A stretch of 64,000 bases of DNA from Clostridium sp. CAG:288 (GCA_000437395.1 FR898192.1:159316-223315); one strand, 5' to 3'. Counted from the stretch's first letter, positions 52,010 through 61,925 are shown. Numbers and translations are program-made. Notes: generated by a model from the letters alone, not told the origin.

Positions 52010-52449
52010 TGGATTTACATACACTCAAAGTTGCTGAAGGTTCTATCCACAGCGGTAAAAAAGTCGGCCGTGGCTTAGGCTCAGGCATGGGCAAGACCTC
52101 TTGTAGAGGCCAAAAAGGTGCTGGCGCAAGATCCGGTGGCGCAATTGCTCCTGGATTTGAAGGTGGCGGCGTCCCATTATACAGACGTTTACCAAAAAGA
52201 GGTTTCAAAAACGTTAACCGTAAAGAATATGCAGTTGTTAATGTTGGCGCTCTTGAAATTTTCGAAGACGGAACAACAGTTGATGAATCAGTCTTATTAG
52301 CCAGTGGCTTAATCAAAGACACATTATCAGGTGTTAAAATCCTCAGCGTTGGTAATCTCACCAAAAAATTGACCGTCATTGCCACTAAATTTTCGGCTGA
52401 AGCTAAAAATAAGATAGTTAAAGCAGGCGGAGAAGCTAAGGAGAACTAG
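52009..52449 (+). CDS. rplO: 50S ribosomal protein L15
   Basis: The product has 146 residues: GSIHSGKKVGRGLGSGMGKT and the Gly-rich arm RSGGAIAPGFEGGGVPLYRR. ATG overlaps the rpsE stop. Confidence 0.96.
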   Translation: MDLHTLKVAEGSIHSGKKVGRGLGSGMGKTSCRGQKGAGARSGGAIAPGFEGGGVPLYRRLPKRGFKNVNRKEYAVVNVGALEIFEDGTTVDESVLLASGLIKDTLSGVKILSVGNLTKKLTVIATKFSAEAKNKIVKAGGEAKEN

Positions 52450-52450
52450 T

Positions 52451-53797
52451 ATGAAAAAGATAGCGGCCATTCTTCACAACAAGGATGTAATGAATCGTAT
52501 TCTCTTTACGTTCGCTATTTTTCTCATTTTCCGCATGGGATCGGCAATTACGATTCCAGGTGTAACAGTTTCTGATTCTGCATTCTCATCATCTGATACA
52601 CTATCGTTAATGAACATGTTAGGTGGTGGCGCCTTACAAAGCTTCTCGCTTTTCGCTTTAGGCGTCTCCCCTTATATTACTGCACAAATCATAGTTCAGT
52701 TGTTACAAATGGACGTTCTTCCAGTTTTAGCAGATCTTGCTAAGCAAGGTGAAACTGGTAGAAAGAAAATTGATATGACAACTCGTTATCTAACATTAGT
52801 TCTTGCTGCTGTTCAAGCATATGGTATTATTGTTACAATGCAAAATACTCAAGGATTAGTAGTTAATGATACTTCTGTCTATGGTTATATTAAAATTGTT
52901 GTCTTTATGACAGCTGGTTCCATGTTACTTATGTGGCTTGGTGACCAAATTACTTCCAAAGGTATCGGTAACGGTATTTCAATGTTAATCTTTGCTGGTA
53001 TTGTTTCGTCATTGCCAAATCAAATCTATTTGGCTTTCCAACAATACTTAGGTGAAAAGATTTTGAGCCAAGATGCATCTTTAATTCTTGAAGGTACAGT
53101 TCAACTAGCTCTTTATATCTTAGCCTTTGCTGCAATTATTATCTTCGTTACCTTTATTGAAAAATCGGAAAGAAGATTACCTGTTTCTCACTCCGCTTCA
53201 AGCCAATCATTGAGCGATCAACAAAACAAGTCAAGCTTCTTACCAATCAAGATTAACTCTTCTGGTGTTATTCCAGTAATCTTTGCTTCATCGTTAATGA
53301 TGGCTCCAAGCATTATTATTGGTTTGTTCTCTAGTGGAACTACTCCAGAATGGTGTCAAACAATTATTAAAGTCTTCAACTATCAAACAATGGTTGCAAT
53401 GCCAACTGCTGATGGTGGTACATGGTATATGCCATGGGGCTTAATAATTTACTTAGTTTTAATTATTGCCTTCACATTCTTCTATTCTAACTTACAAATC
53501 AATCCTGAAAAGTTAGCTGAAGATTTCCAAACAAATGGTACTTACATTACTGGTTTAAGACCTGGTACTGAAACTGAAAAGTATATCAAGAAGATCTTAA
53601 ATAGAGTAACATTCTTAGGTGCCATGGCTCTTACATTTATCGCTTGTTTGCCAGTAGCTTTATCCTTATCTGGATTAGTTCCACAATCATTGGCTTTAGG
53701 TGGTACAGGTCTTATCATCGTCGTCGGTGTTGCCCTTGAAACTTATAACCAAATCGATGGCTTACTTGCTGGTAAAGATTATAGTCGTGTTGTCTAA
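52451..53797 (+). CDS. secY: Protein translocase subunit SecY
   Basis: The product has 448 residues with ten membrane helices, the channel of the general secretion system. ALGVSPYITAQIIVQLL, GMLQQ-like plug region and the cytoplasmic loop ERRLPVSHSAS are recognisable. Begins one base after rplO. Confidence 0.96.
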   Translation: MKKIAAILHNKDVMNRILFTFAIFLIFRMGSAITIPGVTVSDSAFSSSDTLSLMNMLGGGALQSFSLFALGVSPYITAQIIVQLLQMDVLPVLADLAKQGETGRKKIDMTTRYLTLVLAAVQAYGIIVTMQNTQGLVVNDTSVYGYIKIVVFMTAGSMLLMWLGDQITSKGIGNGISMLIFAGIVSSLPNQIYLAFQQYLGEKILSQDASLILEGTVQLALYILAFAAIIIFVTFIEKSERRLPVSHSASSQSLSDQQNKSSFLPIKINSSGVIPVIFASSLMMAPSIIIGLFSSGTTPEWCQTIIKVFNYQTMVAMPTADGGTWYMPWGLIIYLVLIIAFTFFYSNLQINPEKLAEDFQTNGTYITGLRPGTETEKYIKKILNRVTFLGAMALTFIACLPVALSLSGLVPQSLALGGTGLIIVVGVALETYNQIDGLLAGKDYSRVV

Positions 53798-53812
53798 TAA
53801 GGAGGAAAGCAA

Positions 53813-54466
53813 ATGTTAAACATTATATTAATGGGTCCACCAGGTGCTGGTAAAGGCACTCAAAGTGAACTTATAGTTAAAAAATACGGTATTCCACATA
53901 TTTCTACAGGCGATATGTTCCGTGAAGCAGCTGCTAGCGGTACAGAAGTCGGTAAGAAAGCTGCTGAATATATGAACGCTGGAAAATTAGTTCCAGATGA
54001 AGTAACAATCGCCATTGTCAAAGAAAGACTCAGTAAGCCTGACTGTGCCAATGGTTACCTTCTTGATGGCTTCCCAAGAACATTAGTTCAAGCTGATGCC
54101 CTCAAGACATTAACAAACGAAATTTCTCGTCCGTTAACTCATGTCATCAACCTCATCGCTGATGAAGATGAATTGATAAATCGAATTGCTTCGCGTCGAG
54201 TTTGCCCAAACACAAGTTGTGGTGCAAGTTATAATCTTGTTTCGAAAGCTCCGAAAGTTGACGGAAAATGCGACCTTTGTGGTCATGATCTCATATTAAG
54301 AGATGACGACACCCCAGAAAGTTTCAAGGTAAGACTTGAAGCTTACAAAGGTAAGACTTATCCATTAATTGAGTATTATCGCCAAGAAGGACTTCTTAAA
54401 GAGGTTGATGGTTTAAAAGCTATCGATGAAGTCTTTGCTTCAATTGTTGAAGTATTAGAGGCTTAA
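53813..54466 (+). CDS. adk: Adenylate kinase, zinc-lid type
   Basis: The product has 217 residues. P-loop GPPGAGKGTQ, LDGFPRT and a lid with four cysteines (CPNTSCGASYN ... CDLCGHDL) that bind zinc, usual in Gram-positives. It equilibrates AMP, ADP and ATP. AAGGAGG upstream. Confidence 0.97.
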   Translation: MLNIILMGPPGAGKGTQSELIVKKYGIPHISTGDMFREAAASGTEVGKKAAEYMNAGKLVPDEVTIAIVKERLSKPDCANGYLLDGFPRTLVQADALKTLTNEISRPLTHVINLIADEDELINRIASRRVCPNTSCGASYNLVSKAPKVDGKCDLCGHDLILRDDDTPESFKVRLEAYKGKTYPLIEYYRQEGLLKEVDGLKAIDEVFASIVEVLEA

Positions 54467-54467
54467 T

Positions 54468-55244
54468 ATGATTGTAATTAAATCAGATAGAGAAATTGAA
54501 CTTATGAGACAGGCCGGGCACAAGCTCGGTCGTGTCTTTGATCGTTTAGCACCTCTTGTCGTACCAGGTGTTTCAACTCACGAACTCGATGTGATGGTTG
54601 AAAAATTCCTGAAAGAAGAAAATTGTATCCCATCGTTCAAGGGATACGAAGGCTTTCCAGCCGCTATTTGTGCGTCAGTGAACGATATGCTAATCCATGG
54701 TATTCCTTCTAAAAAGATTATTCTTAAAGAAGGCGATATATTAACCGTCGATATGGGTAATATATGGCAAGGATATCAAGGTGATGCAGCCCGTACATAT
54801 GCTGTTGGAACAGTTAGTCCTGAAACTCAAAGACTAATTGAAACTACTGAAGCTTGCTTCTATGCAGCTTTAGAGGTTGCGAAGCCTGGTAACCGCCTCT
54901 CTGATATCTCTCACGCAGTCGAAGAGGTTGCCCGCAATGCTGGTTATACTTTGACAGAAGATTATGGTGGTCATGGTATCGGTCGTGAAATGCACGAAGA
55001 TCCAATGATTCTCAATGTCGGACGTCCAGGTCATGGTCCAGTATTAAGAAAGGGTATGTGCCTAGCTATTGAACCAATGCTTAATGTTGGTTCACCAGAA
55101 CTCCGTATTTTGGAAGATGGCTGGGGAGTTAAGAGCTTAGATGGTAAATTGACATGCCATTATGAGAATACAATCGTCATTACGGAAGATGGAGCAGAGG
55201 TGCTCACAGTCGACGAAAATGTCAGAAAACACATAGGGAGATAA
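54468..55244 (+). CDS. map: Methionine aminopeptidase, type I
   Basis: The product has 258 residues. Metal-binding residues lie in VDMGNIWQGYQGDAART, GGHGIGREMHEDP and AIEPML, with a late ENTIVITEDG. It removes N-terminal Met from new proteins. Begins one base after adk. Confidence 0.97.
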   Translation: MIVIKSDREIELMRQAGHKLGRVFDRLAPLVVPGVSTHELDVMVEKFLKEENCIPSFKGYEGFPAAICASVNDMLIHGIPSKKIILKEGDILTVDMGNIWQGYQGDAARTYAVGTVSPETQRLIETTEACFYAALEVAKPGNRLSDISHAVEEVARNAGYTLTEDYGGHGIGREMHEDPMILNVGRPGHGPVLRKGMCLAIEPMLNVGSPELRILEDGWGVKSLDGKLTCHYENTIVITEDGAEVLTVDENVRKHIGR

Positions 55245-55246
55245 AG

Positions 55247-55468
55247 ATGTCCAAAGATGATTTCATTAAATTGGAAGCAGTAGTTGAAGAAGTACTTCCA
55301 AGTACAACATTCAACGTTAGATTGGAAAGTGGGATTGTGATTCGGGCCACCGTTTCCGGTAAAATGCGCTTAAACAAGATTCGTATCTTACCGGGTGATA
55401 AAGTCACCGTCGAAATATCCCCTTATGATGTAACACGGGGCCGTATCGTTTATCGAAACAAGAACTGA
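55247..55468 (+). CDS. infA: Translation initiation factor IF-1
   Basis: The product has 73 residues: an S1-like OB fold with NVRLESGIVIRATVSGKMR and VTVEISPYDVTRGRIVYR. It ends with TGA, which shows that TGA is a stop in this genome. Confidence 0.96.
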   Translation: MSKDDFIKLEAVVEEVLPSTTFNVRLESGIVIRATVSGKMRLNKIRILPGDKVTVEISPYDVTRGRIVYRNKN

Positions 55469-55488
55469 TTAGGAGGAAATATTTACTT

Positions 55489-55602
55489 ATGAAAGTCAGA
55501 CCATCAGTCAAACCAATTTGCGATAAGTGCAAGGTCATTAGACGCAAAGGCCGTGTTATGGTTATTTGCTCAAATCCAAAGCACAAGCAAAGACAAGGTT
55601 AA
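55489..55602 (+). CDS. rpmJ: 50S ribosomal protein L36
   Basis: The product has 37 residues: MKVRPSVKPICDKCKVIRRK and a late CSNPKHKQRQG, giving three Cys and one His for zinc. AGGAGG lies 10 bases upstream. Confidence 0.96.
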   Translation: MKVRPSVKPICDKCKVIRRKGRVMVICSNPKHKQRQG

Positions 55603-55627
55603 TCTAAGAAAGGATAATTAATTAATT

Positions 55628-56002
55628 ATGGCAAGAATAGTCGGGGTAGAAATCCCTAACGATAAGCAAGTCGCTTATTCTCTTACATACATCTATGGTA
55701 TTGGTCTTCCAACAGCTAAGGCAGTTTGTGCCGTCGCTAAGGTTGACGAAACCAAGAGAGTTAAAGATTTAAGTGAAGCTGAATTAAACGCTATTAGAAG
55801 CGAAATCAGCAAATACAAAACAGAAGGTGATCTCCGTAGAGAAGTTAACCTCAACATCAAGAGACTTCAAGAAATTGGTAGTTTCCGTGGTATGAGACAC
55901 AAGAGAAACCTTCCATGCCGTGGTCAACGTACAAAGACCAATGCTAGAACCTGTAAAGGTCCTAAAAAGACAGTTGCTAACAAGAAGAAAGCAACAATGT
56001 AA
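55628..56002 (+). CDS. rpsM: 30S ribosomal protein S13
   Basis: The product has 124 residues: ARIVGVEIPNDKQVAYSLTY, GSFRGMRHKRNLPCRGQRT and a basic tail. AAAGGA upstream. Confidence 0.96.
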   Translation: MARIVGVEIPNDKQVAYSLTYIYGIGLPTAKAVCAVAKVDETKRVKDLSEAELNAIRSEISKYKTEGDLRREVNLNIKRLQEIGSFRGMRHKRNLPCRGQRTKTNARTCKGPKKTVANKKKATM

Positions 56003-56014
56003 GGAGGTTAATCT

Positions 56015-56407
56015 ATGGCTAACGATAAGAAAACAATCCGTAAGAAGAAGGCTAAGCTTAACTTTACAAAAGGTGTTGCCCATATCCATTCTTCTTTCAA
56101 CAACACAATTATTTCAATCACAGATACAAATGGTAATGTAATTGCCTGGGCTTCTGCTGGTACAATTGGTTACACAGGCTCAAGAAAATCTACACCATTT
56201 GCAGCTCAAATGGCAGCTGAAAAGGTTGCTAAAGACTGCGTCGATCGTGGTCTTAAGACTGTTGATGTCAACGTTAAGGGTCCAGGTCCAGGCCGTGAAT
56301 CAGCATTACGTGCTCTCTCTGCCGCTGGTCTCCAAATCCAAACAATTACTGATGTTACACCCGTTCCACACAACGGATGCCGTCCACCAAAACGCCCAAG
56401 AGGTTAA
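56015..56407 (+). CDS. rpsK: 30S ribosomal protein S11
   Basis: The product has 130 residues: GVAHIHSSFNNTIISITDT and ITDVTPVPHNGCRPPKRPRG are diagnostic. AAGGAGG upstream. Confidence 0.97.
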   Translation: MANDKKTIRKKKAKLNFTKGVAHIHSSFNNTIISITDTNGNVIAWASAGTIGYTGSRKSTPFAAQMAAEKVAKDCVDRGLKTVDVNVKGPGPGRESALRALSAAGLQIQTITDVTPVPHNGCRPPKRPRG

Positions 56408-56419
56408 GGAGGTAACCCG

Positions 56420-57373
56420 ATGAAGCAATTTGAAAAGCCTGCATTCAAGACCGCTACTTATGATTTAGATTCTTTCCATGGCAAATTCGTCATGGAACCC
56501 CTCGAAAGAGGCTTTGGCATTACTTTAGGTAATGCTCTTAGACGTGTTCTTCTTTCGTCTTTACCTGGTGCAAGTGTCTATGCTATTCAGGTCGATGGTG
56601 CTCGTCATGAATTCTCCGCTCTCGATGGCGTCGAAGAAGACGTCACGACAATCATCCTTAACATTAAAGATTTAGTCTTAAAGATTACATCTGAGGATGA
56701 TGACACTCCAAAGCTTTTAACTATCGATGTTAAGGGACCAAAAACAGTTACAGCAGCTGATATTCAACTCCCAAGTGATGTCGAAGTTATTAATAAGGAT
56801 CTCGTTATTGCTAATGTTGCCGAAGGCGGTAACCTTAAGATGGTCCTTCATGCCCGTAAAGGCAGAGGATTTGTCACTAGCGAAGGAAACAAGCGCATTA
56901 CCGAATTCCCACTCGGAACAATCCCAACCGATAGTTCCTATTCTCCAATCGTTAAGGTTAACTATGAAGTTGAACCTACACGTGTTGGTCACGATTCAAA
57001 TTATGATCGTTTAGTGCTCGAAGTTTGGACAAATGGTTCAATGCTTCCACAAGATGCAGTCGGTTTAGCCGCTAAAATCTTAACAGCACACTTTGAACTC
57101 TTCCTCGAACTCAGTAAAATTGCCGAGAAGGAAGAGATCATCTCAACATCTCAAGAACAACCAAAGAACAAGTATGCTGAAATGACAATTGAAGAGCTTG
57201 ATCTTTCCGTTAGAAGCTACAACTGCCTTAAGAGAGCTGCTATTTCAACAGTTATGGAACTCACAAATAAGACAGAAGAAGAGATGATGAAAGTTAGAAA
57301 TCTCGGCCGCAAATCACTCAAGGAAGTCAAAGGCAAACTTGAAGCTCTTGGCTTACACTTCCGTGAAAACTAA
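56420..57373 (+). CDS. rpoA: RNA polymerase alpha subunit
   Basis: The product has 317 residues. The N-terminal dimerisation domain includes FVMEPLERGFGITLGNALRR; the C-terminal domain, which contacts UP elements and activators, has ELDLSVRSYNCLKRA and KVRNLGRKSLKEV. GGAGG upstream. Confidence 0.97.
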   Translation: MKQFEKPAFKTATYDLDSFHGKFVMEPLERGFGITLGNALRRVLLSSLPGASVYAIQVDGARHEFSALDGVEEDVTTIILNIKDLVLKITSEDDDTPKLLTIDVKGPKTVTAADIQLPSDVEVINKDLVIANVAEGGNLKMVLHARKGRGFVTSEGNKRITEFPLGTIPTDSSYSPIVKVNYEVEPTRVGHDSNYDRLVLEVWTNGSMLPQDAVGLAAKILTAHFELFLELSKIAEKEEIISTSQEQPKNKYAEMTIEELDLSVRSYNCLKRAAISTVMELTNKTEEEMMKVRNLGRKSLKEVKGKLEALGLHFREN

Positions 57374-57389
57374 AAGGAGTTAGTTCAAA

Positions 57390-57797
57390 ATGAAAACACA
57401 AGGACGTAAAAACGTACATGGTAAAGGTGGCGTTAGAAGTAAGGCTGCCTATACCGCAAGTAAAGATAAAGCAATGCTTCGCAACGTCGTTTCACAATTA
57501 ATCGTTAGTGAAAAGGTCGTTGTTACAGCTACTGTTGCTAAACAATTAACAGCTTTAGCTGATCGTATGGTTACATATGCTAAGAAAGGCGATGTCGCTG
57601 CTCGTAGACAAGCTGCAAAGTTTGTCCGTGATATTTGGGCTGATGAAGCTCAAACAACAACAGCTTTACAAAAGCTTTTCAACGTTATTGGCCCACGTTA
57701 TAAAGACAGAAACGGTGGTTACACAAGAGTTTTAAAACTTGGTAATCGTCGTGGTGATAATGCACCTATTGCTTTAGTTGCATTTGTTCAAGACTAA
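57390..57797 (+). CDS. rplQ: 50S ribosomal protein L17
   Basis: The product has 135 residues. The usual start SRRLGR... is replaced by KTQGRKNVHGKGGVRSKAAY, but the core AMLRNVVSQLIVSEKVVVT and RYKDRNGGYTRVLKLGNRRG is unmistakable. Last gene of the superoperon. Confidence 0.95.
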   Translation: MKTQGRKNVHGKGGVRSKAAYTASKDKAMLRNVVSQLIVSEKVVVTATVAKQLTALADRMVTYAKKGDVAARRQAAKFVRDIWADEAQTTTALQKLFNVIGPRYKDRNGGYTRVLKLGNRRGDNAPIALVAFVQD

Positions 57798-57817
57798 TTT
57801 AGAGTTTTGATTAATTT

Positions 57818-57855
57818 ACCGATATTGCAAAGAAATTTGCTTTATCGGTTTTTTT
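57818..57855 (+). terminator. Terminator of the ribosomal superoperon
   Basis: ACCGATA pairs with TATCGGT and GCAAA with TTTGC inside, followed by T6. Confidence 0.88.
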
Positions 57856-57895
57856 GATCATAAAAATTTGATATTCTTATATAGAGGTTAAAATT

Positions 57896-58615
57896 ATGAT
57901 AGTTTATCAATATATAATAAGTTATTTGCTTCTATTTGCAATCGGAGGAGTATGTGGATGGGTATTAGAGTTCTTCTTTAGAAGAATTGTTCATAAACAA
58001 TGGGTTAACCCAGGTTTCTTAAACGGGCCTCTTTTACCACTTTATGGCTTTGGCGTTATGATTTTATATGCTATAGCTGATATCAATATAGAATCGTATT
58101 GGAAAATACTTTTATATTTAGTTTTATTAACATTATTAGAGTATATAGCTGGTATTATTTTTATAAAAGGTATGGGATTAAAGCTTTGGGATTACTCTAA
58201 AAGATGGGGAAATATACAAGGAATAATTTGTCCACTATTCTCTGCTGCCTGGTGTGCTGTTGGAGCATTGTTCTTATTCTTCTTATATGAGCCGTTAAAG
58301 CAAGTATTTAGTTGGTCTATGGCAAACATTAATTTTTCGTTCTTCTTAGGCCTATTATACGGTATTTTAGTTATTGATATGTGTATTAGCTTTAATGTCT
58401 CACTTCACCTCCGTGAGTTTGCTAAGAAGGCAAAAGAAGTTATTTCATACGAACAAATCAAAAATTATATTATGGTCAAAAATAAAGAATCTAAAGCTAA
58501 ACTTAGATTTGTCTTACCATTTAAAACTAAAGACTTTACTAAGACTCTTGAAAACTACATGAGTGAATTAAAAGAAAGAGCTTCAAAACTTAAAGAAGAG
58601 AAGAAAAAGAAGTAA
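57896..58615 (+). CDS. PF06541-type membrane protein (putative ABC-transporter type IV)
   Basis: The product has 239 residues with about six membrane helices. GGVCGWVLEFFFRRIVHKQWVNPGF (shown here only in part as CGWVLEFFFRR, then WVNPGFLNGPLLPLYGFG) and WDYSKRWGNIQGIICPLFS are the family motifs. The name reflects a database label; transport has not been shown. Single gene with its own terminator. Confidence 0.78.
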   Translation: MIVYQYIISYLLLFAIGGVCGWVLEFFFRRIVHKQWVNPGFLNGPLLPLYGFGVMILYAIADINIESYWKILLYLVLLTLLEYIAGIIFIKGMGLKLWDYSKRWGNIQGIICPLFSAAWCAVGALFLFFLYEPLKQVFSWSMANINFSFFLGLLYGILVIDMCISFNVSLHLREFAKKAKEVISYEQIKNYIMVKNKESKAKLRFVLPFKTKDFTKTLENYMSELKERASKLKEEKKKK

Positions 58616-58633
58616 ATAGTTAATAATAAAATA

Positions 58634-58680
58634 AAGCGTAACATTAATTAGGATATTCTAAGAGATGTTATGCTTTTTTG
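58634..58680 (+). terminator. Terminator of the PF06541 gene
   Basis: AAAGCGTAACAT at 58634-58645 pairs with ATGTTATGCTTT at 58666-58677 (one G-T), followed by T6. Confidence 0.8.
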
Positions 58681-58862
58681 ATTCAATAAATATATTGTTA
58701 GCATAAATAGAAATTGATAATATTTTCCCCTTCACTATATATAACCGTAAGATTTCATATGTTTTTGCTCACTTTTTTGATAAATTTTAATTTCTTTACA
58801 AGTTGTTTACAATTAAGCTATCAATTTATCCTCTATATTAATTAACAAAGTTGATTGCATAT

Positions 58863-58910
58863 AAAAAAGCGTAACATATTTTAGATAATACTAATTAAAG
58901 TTACGCTTTT
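58863..58910 (-). terminator. Terminator of the alpha-mannosidase gene
   Basis: On the minus strand AAAAGCGTAACT pairs with a GTTACGCTTTT arm, followed by T6. The arm sequence repeats that of the hairpin at 58634. Confidence 0.8.
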
Positions 58911-58918
58911 ATGTTTTA

Positions 58919-61846
58919 TTATTTAAGTAATAGTGTTTTAATTTCGAATGGTTTAAATTCTAAATAGCTATCATTAACTTTGGAAACAACATCTTCTAAT
59001 AAGTTTGTTTCAAATAATTCAGAATGTTTGATTGCAATTGATAAGGTTGATTTAACTTTTTTATCAGTTCTATTGTAGAGTCTTACAATAGTTCCTTTAC
59101 CATCTTCGCTTGTTTTAACAGCTGATACTTGAATTTCTGGTGATGTTTCAACTAAATTTAATGAATTAATTTCTTTCTCAGTATATAGTGGAACAATATT
59201 AATTCTTTCAGCTTCTTGATCGACTTTAAGTAAGTCATCATCATCTTTAATGAAATATGAATATTTAATTGTATGTTTTCCAATATCACCATTTACGCAT
59301 GGGTAATTTGTTGATCTTAATAAATTGATATCTAGTGTAGATTCTTTAACGTAGTATCCGTGTTTTGCTGGTGAAATTATAGAAATACTATTTTCTTTAT
59401 CAGCGATTGTCATCCACTTTTGAGCACATATTTCAAATTGAGCACTGTGGATTGATGTGTCATTTAATCTACTTCTAGCAAAGTGTCCAAATTGAATATC
59501 AGCTATGGCATTATCGGATTTAATAGTGAAATCTGAAACTGATCTAAGCATTCTATTCATACTTTGCCAATCGCAATTTAATGTAACATCAATTCTATTT
59601 GTTAGTTTATTAATTATTATTTCTTGCTCTATAGTTGTTTTATCGTAGGTGTAAGATTGTTTAATTACATATAGATCATTGTATTCATTGACGATTTGTT
59701 TGGTAGTAACTAAAGGAATTATATCTTGCTTACGATAGTGATCTAAGATATTCCAAGCATCACCAAAGTCTTTGAATATACATAATGCATTTGCTTTATT
59801 AATTACAAGCTCTCTATTTGTATTTTTATCAACTATTGATGTGAAATAACCTTTCTTATCTAATTTTATAGACAAGTCTTTTGTCTCTAATTTGTTATTT
59901 TTAATTTGAGTATATTTATCATTTACTCTCTTTGATAAAACACTGGTAGAGAAAGGAGCAATTGATAAAAGAGTATATTTGTCATTTTCAACTTCACATG
60001 TTTCTAAAATATCTTTTGTTGGGTTGAATAAATGATTATTTTCATCTTTGTAAGCTTTAAATGAATTATCAACATTATTAACAATTTCATCTAATTGTTT
60101 GTCAATTTCTTTATATCTTTGAACTGACTCTTTATATACTCTTTGAATTGCTGAACCTGGTAAGATATCGTGGAATTGATAAAGAAGAATTTCTTTCCAT
60201 ATATCTTCAAGTATTCTTGTATCTTTATTGTTAAGAACTAAATATGTTTCAACTGTTTTTAATTTTGACTCTAAATAGTTGTTCCAATATTTATTATCAC
60301 TTTGTGAAGTATATGTTCCTTGGTGATTTTCAAGATAAAGTTCGCCACTATAAACATTTAAGGTATCTTTCTTTTCTTCGAGCTTTTGGAAGAAATCAGT
60401 AACTTTACCAGATTTAGCTTTTGGTAATGAATATAAGCTTTCCTCTCTATGTAATCTTTCGACGTGTTCATCGCCTGGACCACCGCCACCATCACCAATA
60501 CCATATATTGCTAATGAGTGCTTAAAGTCTTTTTCAGTAACGTTGTCTTCGATCTTTCTTAATGTTGCTGGAGAGATAGGTGAGTTATATGTTCCTTCTT
60601 CAGGTAAGTGAACTAATACTTGATTATCGCCAATACCATTCCAAATAAAATCGTGATAAGGGAATTTATTGATTAAACACCAAGAGATTTTTATTGTTGT
60701 GAAATATTCTTGGCAAGATAGCTTCATTATTTGTGGAATAGCAGCTGAATATCCAAATACATCAGGTAGCCAGAGATTATTAACTCTATGTCCGAACTCT
60801 TTTAAATAATAGTTTTGACCATAAAGCATTTGTCTAACTAAAGATTCTTCACCAGTAAGGTTTGTATCTGCTTCGACCCACATACCACCAACTAGTTCTA
60901 TTCTTCCTTGTTTTTCGTATTCTTTTAACTTATTAAAGAAATCAAAGTTGTTTTCTTTGACCCATTCAATAAGTTGAGGTTGAGAAAGAACAAATTTGAA
61001 ATCATCATATTTTTCGATTAAGTAGAAAACGTTAGCGAGTGTTCTCATTGCTTTTCGCTTAGATTCTCTAATAGGCCAAAGCCAAGCTAAGTCAATGTGG
61101 GCGTGACCAACTGCTGTGACTTCATGATCAACAGTACTTTTGATGCCTAATACTTTTTCTAAAAGACTTAATGAATCGTTAATCCAGTTTTCGTTTTGAT
61201 ATAAAACTTTATTTTTAACTTCAGATAATGTTTCGAAAATATATTTAAATTTTTCATCATCTCTATCAAGTGTCTTTAAAAGGGATAGTACAACTTCATA
61301 ATCATAATAAAGTTTTTCAATATCATCATTTTTGGTTACTAAATTTGCATAGAGTAATGCTCCATTGTCTTTAACGTTGCCAAAAAGGTCGTTACAACCA
61401 CAATCTAAATATAAATTTAATTTGTTATTTTCAATAAGTGATGTAACTTCGTAATAACATTTTCCTGGTTTACCCAAAGCTGTGTCAAATGCACTACTAC
61501 CATTAGTGAATCCTTTTAATGGATAACCATCATTAGAGTAGAGTAATGCTTCACCAGAAACGTCTAAAGCAAGATAAATCTTTTTGCTATCGTTATTAGC
61601 GTATTTTCCTGATAAATGGAACCAGGCACAATCGAATAATTCCCCCCAAGATTCTCCGACTTTAAGCGGTTTATATTCTAATTTGTCTTTGTCTGAAAAT
61701 TTTACAGGCTCTTTACTATGAGCATATTCAACATTGAGATCTAAAACCTTTGTATAAACTAGAGATTTTAACTCATTATCTAATACTCTTTCCATTTCGC
61801 TTATATTGTTGTCGAAATATTGTAGATTGAAAACGTTATTGTTCAT
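58919..61846 (-). CDS. Alpha-mannosidase, glycoside hydrolase family 38
   Basis: The product has 975 residues. Metal-binding GHAHIDLAWLWPIRES near residue 248 and the nucleophile Asp in GMWVEADTNLTGEE place it in GH38; the GDGGGGPGDEHVERL loop is the form seen in bacterial and fungal-type (cytosolic) members. No signal peptide, so it should act inside the cell on imported mannosyl oligosaccharides. GAGG precedes the ATG. A LacI gene and a YesL-like gene lie on the other side of its promoter. Confidence 0.93.
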   Translation of the reverse strand: MNNNVFNLQYFDNNISEMERVLDNELKSLVYTKVLDLNVEYAHSKEPVKFSDKDKLEYKPLKVGESWGELFDCAWFHLSGKYANNDSKKIYLALDVSGEALLYSNDGYPLKGFTNGSSAFDTALGKPGKCYYEVTSLIENNKLNLYLDCGCNDLFGNVKDNGALLYANLVTKNDDIEKLYYDYEVVLSLLKTLDRDDEKFKYIFETLSEVKNKVLYQNENWINDSLSLLEKVLGIKSTVDHEVTAVGHAHIDLAWLWPIRESKRKAMRTLANVFYLIEKYDDFKFVLSQPQLIEWVKENNFDFFNKLKEYEKQGRIELVGGMWVEADTNLTGEESLVRQMLYGQNYYLKEFGHRVNNLWLPDVFGYSAAIPQIMKLSCQEYFTTIKISWCLINKFPYHDFIWNGIGDNQVLVHLPEEGTYNSPISPATLRKIEDNVTEKDFKHSLAIYGIGDGGGGPGDEHVERLHREESLYSLPKAKSGKVTDFFQKLEEKKDTLNVYSGELYLENHQGTYTSQSDNKYWNNYLESKLKTVETYLVLNNKDTRILEDIWKEILLYQFHDILPGSAIQRVYKESVQRYKEIDKQLDEIVNNVDNSFKAYKDENNHLFNPTKDILETCEVENDKYTLLSIAPFSTSVLSKRVNDKYTQIKNNKLETKDLSIKLDKKGYFTSIVDKNTNRELVINKANALCIFKDFGDAWNILDHYRKQDIIPLVTTKQIVNEYNDLYVIKQSYTYDKTTIEQEIIINKLTNRIDVTLNCDWQSMNRMLRSVSDFTIKSDNAIADIQFGHFARSRLNDTSIHSAQFEICAQKWMTIADKENSISIISPAKHGYYVKESTLDINLLRSTNYPCVNGDIGKHTIKYSYFIKDDDDLLKVDQEAERINIVPLYTEKEINSLNLVETSPEIQVSAVKTSEDGKGTIVRLYNRTDKKVKSTLSIAIKHSELFETNLLEDVVSKVNDSYLEFKPFEIKTLLLK

Positions 61847-61874
61847 AGCTTTTCCTCACATTTTCTAAAATATC

Positions 61875-61925
61875 GGTTTTCTTGAAACCATAATTTAATA
61901 TATTTCATTTTCTTGTTTTTTTCAA
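61875..61925 (-). promoter_or_regulatory. Promoter and palindromic operator of the alpha-mannosidase gene
   Basis: Minus strand: TTGAAA (61925-61920), 17 bp, TATATT (61902-61897). The palindrome GGTTTTCTTGAAACC (61875-61889) starts at the predicted transcription start, a usual place for a LacI-family block. The LacI gene at 62935 is the likely source. Confidence 0.6.
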
